Shown here: one piece after another, positions 1 to 5,076 of the stretch
How positions within the stretch are numbered: position 1 is the stretch's first letter
How the letters are laid out: each line of letters begins with the position of its first letter
DNA from: a virus
Virus record (IMG/VR): IMGVR_UViG_3300047444_000714
Span: 1-24,087 of that record
Length of the DNA stretch: 24,087 bases
Direction: 5' to 3' (one strand)
Notes under the pieces: generated by a model
The model's input: only the letters and a program-made list of their open reading frames with translations
Database searches by the model: none
What the model was told of the DNA's origin: nothing
Made by a program: the position numbers and the translations under genes

Positions 1-210
1 TGACGTGCTGGTGCTGATATGGTTCACTTTCGCCTCGTAGTGGCAGTGTTTATCACCCAGCGGTGACGCGCTCCACTCGCAGTCGTGGGGGATTGAAAAA
101 ACGGTCACATCCTTCAATGGAACGTCATATTTCACTGAGAAGTACAGTCGGCTAGAGCCCCAGGACTCCCATACCCACCACACCAGGACTATACAGATCA
201 CGCTTTTCAT
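1..210 (-). CDS. Hypothetical protein with N-terminal hydrophobic segment (3' end beyond window)
   Basis: An open frame begins with ATG at 208-210 on the minus strand and stays open for 70 codons to the window edge, so its C-terminus is missing. The first residues (MKSVICIVLVWWVWES) form a short hydrophobic stretch, consistent with a signal peptide or membrane anchor. The following part carries the pattern HDCEWSASPLGDKHCHYE, with two Cys and several His. I have an impression of similar small secreted or anchored proteins in environmental proteobacterial genomes, but I cannot name a function. The start lies 10 bp after the stop of the upstream leftward gene, with AAAGAGAA as a ribosome-binding site, so the two form an operon. 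It could be a phage gene or a host gene next to a prophage end. Confidence 0.65.
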   Translation of the reverse strand, partial: MKSVICIVLVWWVWESWGSSRLYFSVKYDVPLKDVTVFSIPHDCEWSASPLGDKHCHYEAKVNHISTSTS

Positions 211-220
211 TTCTCTTTGT

Positions 221-427
221 TTACCCCTTCTTCGCCTTCTTCTTCGCCGCTTTCACGGTTCCCGCCCGCTTGGCCCTTCGCGCCTCAGACGCCGCGGCCT
301 TGTCCGGGTTTTCGGCTCGCCACTTCTCCCAACGGGATTCAGCCGCCGCGCGCTGGGCATCACGCTTCTGTTTTTCCGACATGCCCTTCCAACGAAGTCT
401 CCCGGCTTCCTCGGTAGTCATTACCAT
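221..427 (-). CDS. Small highly basic protein, possibly DNA-binding
   Basis: This 68-residue protein is rich in Lys, Arg and Ala. It has an N-terminal part with two Trp (RWKGMSEKQKRDAQRAAAESRWEKW) and a lysine-rich tail ending TVKAAKKKAKKG, like histone-like tails. A nucleic-acid-binding role is an inference from charge only. Start choice is open: ATG at 425-427 or ATG at 419-421. Neither has a convincing Shine-Dalgarno sequence, and the predicted promoter -10 box (435-440) would put the transcript start at about 428, so the message may be leaderless. The gene is the first leftward one from the divergent operator region and is followed closely by another small gene. Repressor control is likely because an operator-like dyad lies in its promoter. 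Confidence 0.72.
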   Translation of the reverse strand: MVMTTEEAGRLRWKGMSEKQKRDAQRAAAESRWEKWRAENPDKAAASEARRAKRAGTVKAAKKKAKKG

Positions 428-434
428 GTCGATC

Positions 435-463
435 AGTATACACCATGCCAGCCCTGGTATCCA
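435..463 (-). promoter_or_regulatory. Leftward promoter containing an operator-like dyad
   Basis: Read on the minus strand, a TATACT -10 box (435-440) is preceded by a 17-bp spacer and a TGGATA -35 box (458-463, 4 of 6 to consensus). The spacer is almost filled by the dyad at 445-460. The assignment rests on consensus only. Confidence 0.5.
445..460. promoter_or_regulatory. Operator-like dyad, copy 1
   Basis: The sequence is ATGCCAGCCCTGGTAT, an inverted repeat of 7-bp arms around CC with one mismatch between arms. It matches copy 2 (515-530) at 15 of 16 bases, including the asymmetric CC centre. It occupies the spacer of the leftward promoter. This is typical of a repressor site such as a phage CI/Cro-type operator. 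The cognate regulator is not recognised in the window. Confidence 0.6.
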
Positions 464-509
464 TAAGCATTTTTAATGGTGATTTCCGTCCGTTGGTCTC
501 ACTTTCCTA

Positions 510-538
510 TTGCCATGCCAGCCCTGGCATGTAATACT
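510..538 (+). promoter_or_regulatory. Rightward early promoter containing an operator-like dyad
   Basis: TTGCCA (510-515, 5 of 6) and AATACT (533-538, 4 of 6) are spaced by 17 bp, with the dyad at 515-530 covering the spacer. A start near 545 would give a short leader before the ribosome-binding site AGGAC and the ATG at 562. The layout mirrors the leftward promoter. Confidence 0.5.
515..530. promoter_or_regulatory. Operator-like dyad, copy 2
   Basis: ATGCCAGCCCTGGCAT is a perfect 7-bp inverted repeat around CC. It is 70 bp from copy 1, in the same orientation by its CC centre, and lies at the equivalent place in the opposing promoter. One regulator could therefore shut both directions. Confidence 0.6.
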
Positions 539-561
539 CAGTTTGTACCCAGGACAAACCA

Positions 562-819
562 ATGACAACCACCACCTACGAAACGATGCGCGATGAACTG
601 ATGGAGAAGATCGACGCCCTCGAAGCCAACGAGCCCGAATGCACCTGCGAGCAGGTCGATGCGGACGTGTACGACAACCGCCACTGCGGCGTCTGCAACG
701 AGCAGAGCGCCTGGAACCGGGAGTTCCTGGCCCTCCAGGCGGAACTCAGGGACGTGATGGACATGTTCCGCTATCAGGCATCCGGCGAGGGCGCCTGGTC
801 TGAAGAGGATGCGGCGTAA
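562..819 (+). CDS. Small acidic Cys-containing early protein
   Basis: This 85-residue acidic protein is the first rightward gene after the operator region. It has a CTC pair (Cys27, Cys29) and an HCGVC group (His41, Cys42, Cys45), spaced like a small zinc site, flanked by helical, Glu-rich segments. I do not recognise the family. The ATG at 562 has AGGAC 6-7 bases upstream. The next gene begins 23 bp after its stop, so it is probably the head of the rightward early operon and under the same dyad-containing promoter. Function unknown; a protein-interaction role is only a guess. Confidence 0.75.
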   Translation: MTTTTYETMRDELMEKIDALEANEPECTCEQVDADVYDNRHCGVCNEQSAWNREFLALQAELRDVMDMFRYQASGEGAWSEEDAA

Positions 820-842
820 GAATCAGAACAAGGAGAACCACC

Positions 843-1100
843 ATGCAAGCTATCGACATGAAACAGAAGTACGAACTTTGGCAGCAGGCCCTCTCGCAAC
901 TCGAAGTTGCCGTCGAGCAACTCGACCAGGCGCACGCCACGCTGAAGGATTGCGACCTGGAAGACACGGTGCCGGCGCGCTGGCAGCGGATGGACAACGG
1001 ACACCTGCGGCTCCACGTCCAGCACCCGCTGAACATCGAGCAGCTCGTGAACTCGGCGATGGGGCTGCTCGCAACGCTGAAAGAAGAGGAGCTCGCATGA
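843..1100 (+). CDS. Small helical early protein
   Basis: This 85-residue protein starts at an ATG with a strong ribosome-binding site, AAGGAGA, 6-7 bases upstream. The first half (residues 7-40) is predicted from heptad-like Leu/Val/Gln spacing to be a long alpha helix, possibly a coiled coil. A central WQRMDNGHLRLHVQH segment looks like a short beta hairpin, followed by a second helix. No catalytic motif is visible and I do not recognise a family. Its stop overlaps the next start as ATGA, so the zinc-finger gene that follows is translationally coupled to it. An adapter or inhibitor role would suit its size and position, but this is inference. Confidence 0.75.
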   Translation: MQAIDMKQKYELWQQALSQLEVAVEQLDQAHATLKDCDLEDTVPARWQRMDNGHLRLHVQHPLNIEQLVNSAMGLLATLKEEELA

Positions 1101-1279
1101 AACAGGTATGCACTTGCGGCGAGTCGGTTGACCTCCAGCACTTGTACACCGAATGCAGCCGGTGTTACCGCCTGCTGCACGTCGAATGCGCTCTCGGACA
1201 CGGCGAGCAGGAGTGGTGCGAGGCCTGCGCGCCGCCGAAGGTGGGAAGACGAGTACGGGAAGAAAGGAAGGTGGCCTAA
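1097..1279 (+). CDS. PHD/RING-like C4HC3 zinc-finger mini-protein
   Basis: The 60-residue frame starts at the ATG at 1097, which overlaps the previous stop (ATGA). A much longer upstream extension in this frame would run over the previous gene and is not needed. Residues 5-44 hold eight possible zinc ligands in order: Cys5-x-Cys7, 12 residues, Cys20-x2-Cys23, 4 residues, His28-x2-Cys31, 9 residues, Cys41-x2-Cys44. This Cys4-His-Cys3 order is that of PHD and RING-variant cross-brace fingers, although the last spacing is short for a PHD finger. Related prokaryotic RING-type fingers exist in bacterial ubiquitin-like systems. The C-terminal tail is basic. It may bind protein or nucleic acid; a simple double zinc ribbon is the main alternative. 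Confidence 0.8.
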   Translation: MKQVCTCGESVDLQHLYTECSRCYRLLHVECALGHGEQEWCEACAPPKVGRRVREERKVA

Positions 1280-2176
1280 ATGGCGACGAATGGAACGAAC
1301 GGAGTTGCGGCGGCCGGTGTTACAGCACCCGCCGCCGCGGTGGTCATTGCCCCAGGACAAACCGAAGCGCTGACCCAAGTACAGAATAGCGAATCGCTGG
1401 AGCTCGCGATCAGCCGCGACCCGGCGATTGTACTGGCCGAAGCTCAGAAGGCCGCGGCCGCCCTGCGGGACGTGATCAGCCGCAAGGAACGCCCGGTCAA
1501 ATTCAACAACGAGCAGTACCTCGAGTTCGAGGACTGGCAGTGCGTGGGCCGGTTTTACGGCATCACCGCGGGTGTCCGCAGTGTGAAGATGGTCGAGTTC
1601 GGCGATATCCGCGGCTTCGAAGCTACCGCCGATGCGCTACACGCCGGCACGGGTCAGGTGATCTCCACCGCCATCAGCATGTGCCTCAACGAGGAACGTA
1701 ACTGGTCGAACAAGCCGCTCTTTCAGTTGATGAGCATGTCCGAAACCCGGGCCTGCGCGAAAGTTCTGCGAAATGTCCTGAGTTGGGTTGTAGTTTTAGC
1801 GGGCTACCGCCCGACGCCGGCGGAGGAGATGCAGGGTGTTCCCGGCTGGAACAACGAGCCGATCGACACCGGCGGCGCGCAGCAGGGAACGCGGGAAGCC
1901 GCCCAGAACGTCGCCGCTCGCAAGATCACTGAGCTCAAGGCGAAGAAGAGCGCGAATCCCGATCCGAATCCGAAGCCGTGGCGCACGCATGGCGAGTTCC
2001 TGGCGCTCTGCGAATTGCTGCGCGAGAGGGTCGGCGAGGTGCGCTACAGCGAGGAGCTCGACCTGGCCGGGATCGAGAGCCCGCGGGACTTCATCAACCG
2101 GCAGGACGTGAAGGGCGCACTGGCCTTCCATAACCGCCTCGCGTTGATCGCGGAAGCGGAAGGGCGGCTGCAATGA
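1280..2176 (+). CDS. Phage protein, possible single-strand annealing/recombination protein
   Basis: This 298-residue protein has a low-complexity Ala/Thr N-terminus (1-45), a core domain at about residues 55-185, a basic linker and a helical C-terminal domain (about 230-298). The core motifs are PVKFNNEQYLEFEDWQ, GFEATADAL and SMSETRACAKVLRNVLSWVVVLAGY. The last motif resembles the helix of phage Rad52/ERF-type annealing proteins, where an Arg-Ala-rich helix follows a beta-rich core. That similarity is a reading by eye and not a database match. Position among early genes and just upstream of an HNH nuclease would suit recombination. The start is the ATG immediately after the previous TAA, with AAGGTGG as ribosome-binding site. 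The next gene overlaps its stop. Confidence 0.8.
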   Translation: MATNGTNGVAAAGVTAPAAAVVIAPGQTEALTQVQNSESLELAISRDPAIVLAEAQKAAAALRDVISRKERPVKFNNEQYLEFEDWQCVGRFYGITAGVRSVKMVEFGDIRGFEATADALHAGTGQVISTAISMCLNEERNWSNKPLFQLMSMSETRACAKVLRNVLSWVVVLAGYRPTPAEEMQGVPGWNNEPIDTGGAQQGTREAAQNVAARKITELKAKKSANPDPNPKPWRTHGEFLALCELLRERVGEVRYSEELDLAGIESPRDFINRQDVKGALAFHNRLALIAEAEGRLQ

Positions 2177-2262
2177 GGATCCTCCGCGACTGGCTCACGG
2201 CCGCGGCGGTATTCGCGGTCCTCTACGTTTTCATCGTCGTTGCGCTCGGGCTCGGACGTTGA
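2173..2262 (+). CDS. 29-residue single-span membrane peptide
   Basis: The ATG at 2173 overlaps the stop of the previous gene (ATGA) and the TGA at 2260-2262 overlaps the TTG start of the next gene. The peptide begins MRILRDWLTAAAVF and consists of a basic N-terminus followed by one hydrophobic helix (about residues 7-27). It fills exactly the otherwise empty gap between two coupled genes, which supports it being translated. It could be a small inner-membrane effector or only a coupling ORF. Proteins this short cannot be assigned by sequence. Confidence 0.55.
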   Translation: MRILRDWLTAAAVFAVLYVFIVVALGLGR

Positions 2263-2633
2263 AGCGCACACCCCTCAAGCGATTTACCCCACTGAAGCGC
2301 GGATCCTGGAGCCGGGGTCCGCGTGTCCGTCGCAGCCCTCGTCCCGGTAAATCGCGCAAATACCTGGACTGGATCCGCTCACTGCCGTGCTGCGTGGCGG
2401 ATTGCGGAGAGCCGGCGCAAGCGGCGCACTGCGGCGATCACGGCATGTCCCAGAAGGCGCCCGACACGCAAGCAATCCCGCTATGCGCTGCTCATCACTT
2501 GTGGGAGTACTGCGGAAGCTATCACCGGCTGGGGAGACGTGGGTTTGAGGTTCGGTACGGGCTGGATATCGAATCGATCATTGGGCGGCTGCGTCGCGAA
2601 TTCAGTCGGAGCCGTCCGTCTCTTGCGGCATAA
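2259..2633 (+). CDS. HNH-type endonuclease-like protein
   Basis: This 124-residue protein has a very basic N-terminus (1-35). A zinc/nuclease core follows, with Cys44, Cys45 and Cys49, an AAH motif (His57), His61, the segment PDTQAIPLCAAHH (Cys76, His79, His80) and GSYH (His89). The AH...C-x2-HH arrangement is typical of small phage HNH/Ref-like nucleases, which nick or cut DNA during recombination or replication. The start is TTG at 2259, coupled to the preceding peptide stop, because no ATG lies before the conserved core. Its 3' end overlaps the convergent leftward operon by 32 bp, with no terminator seen between them. Confidence 0.82.
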   Translation: MKRTPLKRFTPLKRGSWSRGPRVRRSPRPGKSRKYLDWIRSLPCCVADCGEPAQAAHCGDHGMSQKAPDTQAIPLCAAHHLWEYCGSYHRLGRRGFEVRYGLDIESIIGRLRREFSRSRPSLAA

Positions 2634-2937
2634 CCCATTGTTCTTTGCTCGTGGGAGGTCCGCTCTTGAACGTGCGAACGCGCCACGCGCGGAAGTCGAG
2701 CAGCACCTGGAACGCGCGGTTCAAGTCCAGACCCACTTTCTCCTGCATGAACGACAGCATGAACGCATCCTGCTCGGCGGCCTCCGCGGCCTCAGTAATT
2801 GCCCGGGCGTGATCGCGGGCTTCCTCGGTCGTCATCTGCGCGATGATCTGGTTATCGAGCAGCAGTTGCACGAAGGGCTGGCCGGCCTTGTTCACTCCGG
2901 ACTGGTGCCACAACCGCCGATCTCGCTCACCCTTCAC
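2602..2937 (-). CDS. Conserved small phage protein, function unknown
   Basis: This 111-residue protein is the last gene of the long leftward operon. It begins at GTG (2935-2937), which overlaps the upstream stop as GTGA. Residues 12-35 (SGVNKAGQPFVQLLLDNQIIAQM) look like a beta hairpin with a ligand-like polar turn. They are followed by an Ala/Glu-rich helix, RDHARAITEAAEAAEQDAFMLSFM, and a C-terminal helical part. I recognise this layout from environmental phage genomes, always unnamed. Its stop lies inside the 3' end of the rightward nuclease gene, so the transcripts of the two operons are complementary over 32 bp. Confidence 0.8.
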   Translation of the reverse strand: MKGERDRRLWHQSGVNKAGQPFVQLLLDNQIIAQMTTEEARDHARAITEAAEAAEQDAFMLSFMQEKVGLDLNRAFQVLLDFRAWRVRTFKSGPPTSKEQWVMPQETDGSD

Positions 2938-3260
2938 TGCGGCTTTCCCTTCGGCCGTAAATCGACGGCTATCGCCTCTGCGGCCCGGCGAAAGCGCCGC
3001 TGGTAGGACGTGATTTCGTCCCAGAGCCCGGGCTGCTTCTTGTATTCCGCTATCTCTTCGGGAGTGGGCCTGCGTATCGTCATGTCGGGGTTGAACGTGA
3101 GTAGTTCCCCGCAGTACAGGCAGACGTTGATATCGCCCGGTTGAGGAAGCGATCCGTGTTCACTACTCGCCGCCTCGATCCGCTGGCCGCAGTTGGGACA
3201 ATGCTGTTTGGGCAAGTCGGTGCTGTCGGCCAGCAGGATGACGTCGAGATTCTTTGCCAT
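2934..3260 (-). CDS. Zinc-ribbon phage protein
   Basis: This 108-residue protein has a four-Cys zinc ribbon, Cys21-x2-Cys24 (QHCPNCGQ) and Cys47-x2-Cys50 (CLYCGELL). A segment typical of small phage zinc proteins follows (RRPTPEEIAEYKKQPGLWDEI), then a basic tail. A structural zinc site for protein or nucleic-acid contact is likely; the partner is unknown. The ATG lies just after an embedded GAGGTGA ribosome-binding site inside a duplicated start cassette (3256-3287). Its 3' end overlaps the next gene by 4 bp. It is one of five zinc-ribbon proteins in this operon. Confidence 0.82.
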   Translation of the reverse strand: MAKNLDVILLADSTDLPKQHCPNCGQRIEAASSEHGSLPQPGDINVCLYCGELLTFNPDMTIRRPTPEEIAEYKKQPGLWDEITSYQRRFRRAAEAIAVDLRPKGKPQ

Positions 3261-3287
3261 CAGTTTTTCACCTCATCGCGAATTTGC
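3256..3287. repeat. Start-codon cassette repeat, copy 1
   Basis: These 32 bases match 3507-3538 with two mismatches. On the minus strand the repeat reads as the coding end QIRDEVKN, a stop, and the ATG of the next gene, with the ribosome-binding site GAGGTGA inside it. In this copy the coding part is a relic, because an in-frame TGA lies only eight codons upstream of the QIRDEVKN segment. Confidence 0.75.
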
Positions 3288-3299
3288 TTTGTAAGAGTC

Positions 3300-3337
3300 A
3301 AACGGAGTCAGAATGCGCCGTAGGACTTTCGATCCTT
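3300..3337. other. Interrupted 31-base match to the scaffold gene
   Basis: Bases 3300-3310, 3317-3322 and 3324-3337 are identical to 19150-19160, 19161-19166 and 19176-19189 in the scaffold gene, in the same order on the plus strand. The differences are a 6-base insert here and a 9-base segment there. The stop of the leftward gene 3308-3511 lies within the patch. The leftward operon RNA would be complementary to the scaffold mRNA here. Confidence 0.6.
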
Positions 3338-3511
3338 GTGCTCTACTTCGATGAGTTTATAAAGCAGGCACTTCTCACAGTAGAAGGTATCCTCGTGTGC
3401 CCATCGCCGGTAGCCCGTTTCGTAGGTGTCGCTGGCCTTCAAAAATACAAATTTGTGGTCGCATGGAGTTGATTGCTCTGATTCGGATCGCTCCGTTGTT
3501 TCCTTCGCCAT
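3308..3511 (-). CDS. Small zinc-binding phage protein
   Basis: This 67-residue protein has Cys17-x-His19 (CDHKF) and Cys45-x2-Cys48 (YCEKC), likely holding one zinc, around a beta-rich centre (KFVFLKASDTYETGYRRW). The N-terminus is polar and Ser/Glu-rich. The last residues (KDRKSYGAF) are encoded by the strand opposite the patch that matches the scaffold gene, so the C-terminus may have been built by recombination. The ATG at 3511 lies within the second start cassette, with GAGGTGA as ribosome-binding site. Unlike its neighbours it is separated from the next gene downstream by about 47 bp. Confidence 0.7.
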   Translation of the reverse strand: MAKETTERSESEQSTPCDHKFVFLKASDTYETGYRRWAHEDTFYCEKCLLYKLIEVEHKDRKSYGAF

Positions 3512-3538
3512 CAGTTCGTCACCTCATCGCGAATTTGC
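3507..3538. repeat. Start-codon cassette repeat, copy 2
   Basis: This is the intact partner of 3256-3287. On the minus strand it encodes the real end (QIRDEVTN) of gene 3511-3750, its stop, and the ATG of gene 3308-3511. The stop and start overlap as TGATG, and GAGGTGA serves as ribosome-binding site. Confidence 0.75.
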
Positions 3539-3750
3539 ACATACCCCGCCTCTTTGAGCTTCCCGCGCAGCATATCCAGATTACTCTCAAACTGCGGATT
3601 ATGATCGTGTCCGAGTACCCAACAGAGCGCGTCCAGCCCGGCCGCCAGAACAATCTGCTCCTCAGGATTGGCGGAAACGTCGGTTTCTCCGGCGAGGATC
3701 GACACCAGCGTATCGTGGGCGCGGATGATTTCGTCCTTGGTGCGCATCAC
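3511..3750 (-). CDS. Conserved small phage protein, function unknown
   Basis: This 79-residue, mostly helical protein has the recognisable stretch MMRTKDEIIRAHDTLVSI followed by EEQIVLAAGLDALCWVLGHD. I have seen this pair of helices in many environmental phage proteins, always unnamed. The start may be ATG at 3748-3750 or the second ATG at 3745-3747; both overlap or abut the upstream stop (TGATGATG). The last codons double as the ribosome-binding site of the next gene. No catalytic residues stand out. A small helical-bundle binding protein is the most one can infer. Confidence 0.8.
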   Translation of the reverse strand: MMRTKDEIIRAHDTLVSILAGETDVSANPEEQIVLAAGLDALCWVLGHDHNPQFESNLDMLRGKLKEAGYVQIRDEVTN

Positions 3751-3896
3751 TCAAACGCCCCATGCCGGCGTGCCAGGCGCCGTGCAGTGCGCCGTTCGTT
3801 GCGCCGCGGGTCGCGATCGAGCAGGGTTGCGGCAACGAAAGCGAACGGCACCAGGATCACTCCGACCGCGGCGATAATCAGAACCAAGCCGATCAT
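3747..3896 (-). CDS. Small single-span membrane protein with basic tail
   Basis: I place the start at ATG 3894-3896, which overlaps the upstream stop as ATGA, giving 49 residues. The longer frame to 3944 would cover almost half of the upstream gene. Residues 2-25 (MIGLVLIIAAVGVILVPFAF) form one transmembrane helix. The rest is strongly basic (DRDPRRNERRTARRLARRHG) and would lie in the cytoplasm by the positive-inside rule. It may anchor something at the membrane or be a small lysis or exclusion factor; the context among early genes does not decide. Confidence 0.65.
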   Translation of the reverse strand: MIGLVLIIAAVGVILVPFAFVAATLLDRDPRRNERRTARRLARRHGAFE

Positions 3897-4018
3897 TGCG
3901 GACACCCCCACTCGGTTACCAGGATCCGGCCGCATTTCGGGCACGTCGTTGTGCGGTCCGGAGTGAGGATCTTCTCTCCGCAGATGCAGAGAAACTCGTA
4001 GATGCTCTTGGCGTTCAT
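3893..4018 (-). CDS. 41-residue zinc-ribbon protein
   Basis: The ATG at 4016-4018 overlaps the upstream stop (ATGA), and the gene ends in an ATGA overlap with the membrane-protein gene. The protein carries Cys11-x-Cys13 (CICGEKI) and Cys26-x2-Cys29 (CPKCGRI), a complete single zinc ribbon with little else. A longer reading frame in phase exists, but it would overlap the DUF7694-like gene and is not supported. The function is unknown; such stand-alone ribbons in phages often bind a host protein or nucleic acid. Confidence 0.68.
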   Translation of the reverse strand: MNAKSIYEFLCICGEKILTPDRTTTCPKCGRILVTEWGCPQ

Positions 4019-4440
4019 ATCTGCCCCGTTCCCCATGTGAAGTCCGGCAGTGCCGGCTTGCCGTCCATGCGTGCGTAGAGATGGAGCACGTAGGGGTTCA
4101 CATTCACGTATTCCTTCTCCGACGGGAAAACCTGATAGGCCCATCGATCCGGTCCGATGAAGTCGTGCTTCACGCGCTTGATCTCGTTGAAGTCTGGCAG
4201 ATAGAACTCGCCGCGTCCTTTGCGGCCGCAGACGGAAGCGTGGACCCAAATCTCTCCGTCGTCGTAGCGGCAAACTGAGAAAATCACCTGGAGGTTTCCG
4301 CGCGTGAAGACGCCGCCGCTTCCCTGCCAGCCCTCGATGTATCGCCAGGACGGGGGCACACGCGAGAGGACGGCCCGCACGACGCCGGGTTCGACATAGG
4401 CGCGTTGCTCAATGGCGTCGATCTGTTCCTGGGTAATCAT
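4015..4440 (-). CDS. DUF7694-like phage protein
   Basis: The start at ATG 4438-4440 overlaps the upstream stop as ATGA and gives 141 residues. An in-frame upstream start at 4464 is less likely. The body reads WRYIEGWQGSGGVF, then VIFSVCRYDDGEIWVHASV, then KRVKHDFIGPDRWAYQVFP and EYVNVNPYVLHLYARMDGKPALPDF. This series of beta strands with conserved Trp and Asn is what I associate with the DUF7694 family found in many phages and actinobacteria, of unknown function. The family call is from memory. The protein is soluble and has no obvious catalytic motif. Confidence 0.78.
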   Translation of the reverse strand: MITQEQIDAIEQRAYVEPGVVRAVLSRVPPSWRYIEGWQGSGGVFTRGNLQVIFSVCRYDDGEIWVHASVCGRKGRGEFYLPDFNEIKRVKHDFIGPDRWAYQVFPSEKEYVNVNPYVLHLYARMDGKPALPDFTWGTGQI

Positions 4441-4712
4441 GCGTGCCTCGCTTTCTCCCGGCAATCCACCATCTGCGGTATTCCGAGAATTCCGGCGGCC
4501 TCTCCCTGTACGTTGCGCACCTCGACGCTCCCCGATGGTACCCGCGTGTCGATCAGGTACTCGACGTGTCCATCGCTCTTCTGGAACTTGAGGAGCTCGT
4601 CCCGCAGGAAGGCGTAGGTGAATGCCGACAGAGTGACCAGGATGCGGTCCTGGGAGGTCTGCTTCCGGGCCTCGGCCACGGCGCGGATGACGTGGTTGAT
4701 ATTCAGCGTCAC
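4437..4712 (-). CDS. Small phage protein, function unknown
   Basis: This 91-residue protein begins MTLNINHVIRAVAEARKQTSQ and has alternating helices and strands. A central segment, ILVTLSAFTYAFLRDELLKFQ, precedes beta strands at YLIDTRVPSGSVEVRNVQG. The repeated hydrophobic-charged pattern suggests a compact alpha/beta fold. I do not recognise the family. The start overlaps the upstream stop by 4 bp (ATGA-type) and the stop overlaps the next start, so it is tightly coupled on both sides. Confidence 0.78.
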   Translation of the reverse strand: MTLNINHVIRAVAEARKQTSQDRILVTLSAFTYAFLRDELLKFQKSDGHVEYLIDTRVPSGSVEVRNVQGEAAGILGIPQMVDCREKARHA

Positions 4713-4942
4713 AGGATCATCCTCAGAGGAATCGCCTCAATCGCGGCGCTCGGCTTGCGCTGCTCGGCCAGCTCGCGCTCGAACTGGCTGGTGTCGAGCG
4801 ACTCGTGGACGGCAACCCGGGTAATGTAGCAGTGCACCGGGATGCCGCTGTCGGTGTGCCCTTCCCAGATGCGAGCGGGAATGCTGCCCGTGGGAGTCTC
4901 GAGGATCACCATTTTGGTCGTGCTTTCAATTATGAGTTTCAT
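4709..4942 (-). CDS. Small beta-rich phage protein
   Basis: This 77-residue protein has an N-terminal beta-rich part, LIIESTTKMVILETPTGSI, followed by PARIWEGHTDSGIPVHCYITRVAV. A C-terminal helix follows (FERELAEQRKPSAAIEAIPL). The PARIWEG...SG motif is familiar from uncharacterised phage proteins. There is no clear active site. Both ends overlap neighbouring genes by 4 bp. It may bind a small ligand or a host protein, but nothing in the sequence settles this. Confidence 0.78.
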   Translation of the reverse strand: MKLIIESTTKMVILETPTGSIPARIWEGHTDSGIPVHCYITRVAVHESLDTSQFERELAEQRKPSAAIEAIPLRMIL

Positions 4943-5076
4943 GGGAAGATCACCGGCTCATCGGGGTTTTCCATTAGAAAGCGGATTACGGCCTTGAGCC
5001 GGAGCTCTCGCTCCAGCCGGCGACTGGGCCGCAGTATATCGAGCAGCTGCTGCCAAATCGAGATTCTCTTGAACAT
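4939..5076 (-). CDS. 45-residue helical protein
   Basis: I choose ATG 5074-5076, which overlaps the upstream stop as TGATG. The longer frame to 5187 would cover half of the upstream gene. The protein begins MFKRISIWQQLLDILRPS and continues with a basic amphipathic helix, RRLERELRLKAVIRFLMENP. It is probably one or two helices that associate with membrane or protein. The family is not recognised. Evidence that it is real is the coupled overlap at both ends and coding-like composition. Confidence 0.6.
   Translation of the reverse strand: MFKRISIWQQLLDILRPSRRLERELRLKAVIRFLMENPDEPVIFP

Noticed and set aside
746-1378. Leftward 210-residue open frame
   Set aside because: It covers three coupled rightward genes with good ribosome-binding sites and a zinc finger; its own sequence is Ser/Arg/Cys-rich noise.
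3300-3337. Diversity-generating retroelement template for the scaffold gene
   Set aside because: Differences are insertions and deletions, not adenine substitutions, and no reverse transcriptase is present.
3397-3966. Rightward 189-residue open frame in the leftward operon
   Set aside because: It is antisense to three coupled leftward genes and shows no protein-like segments.
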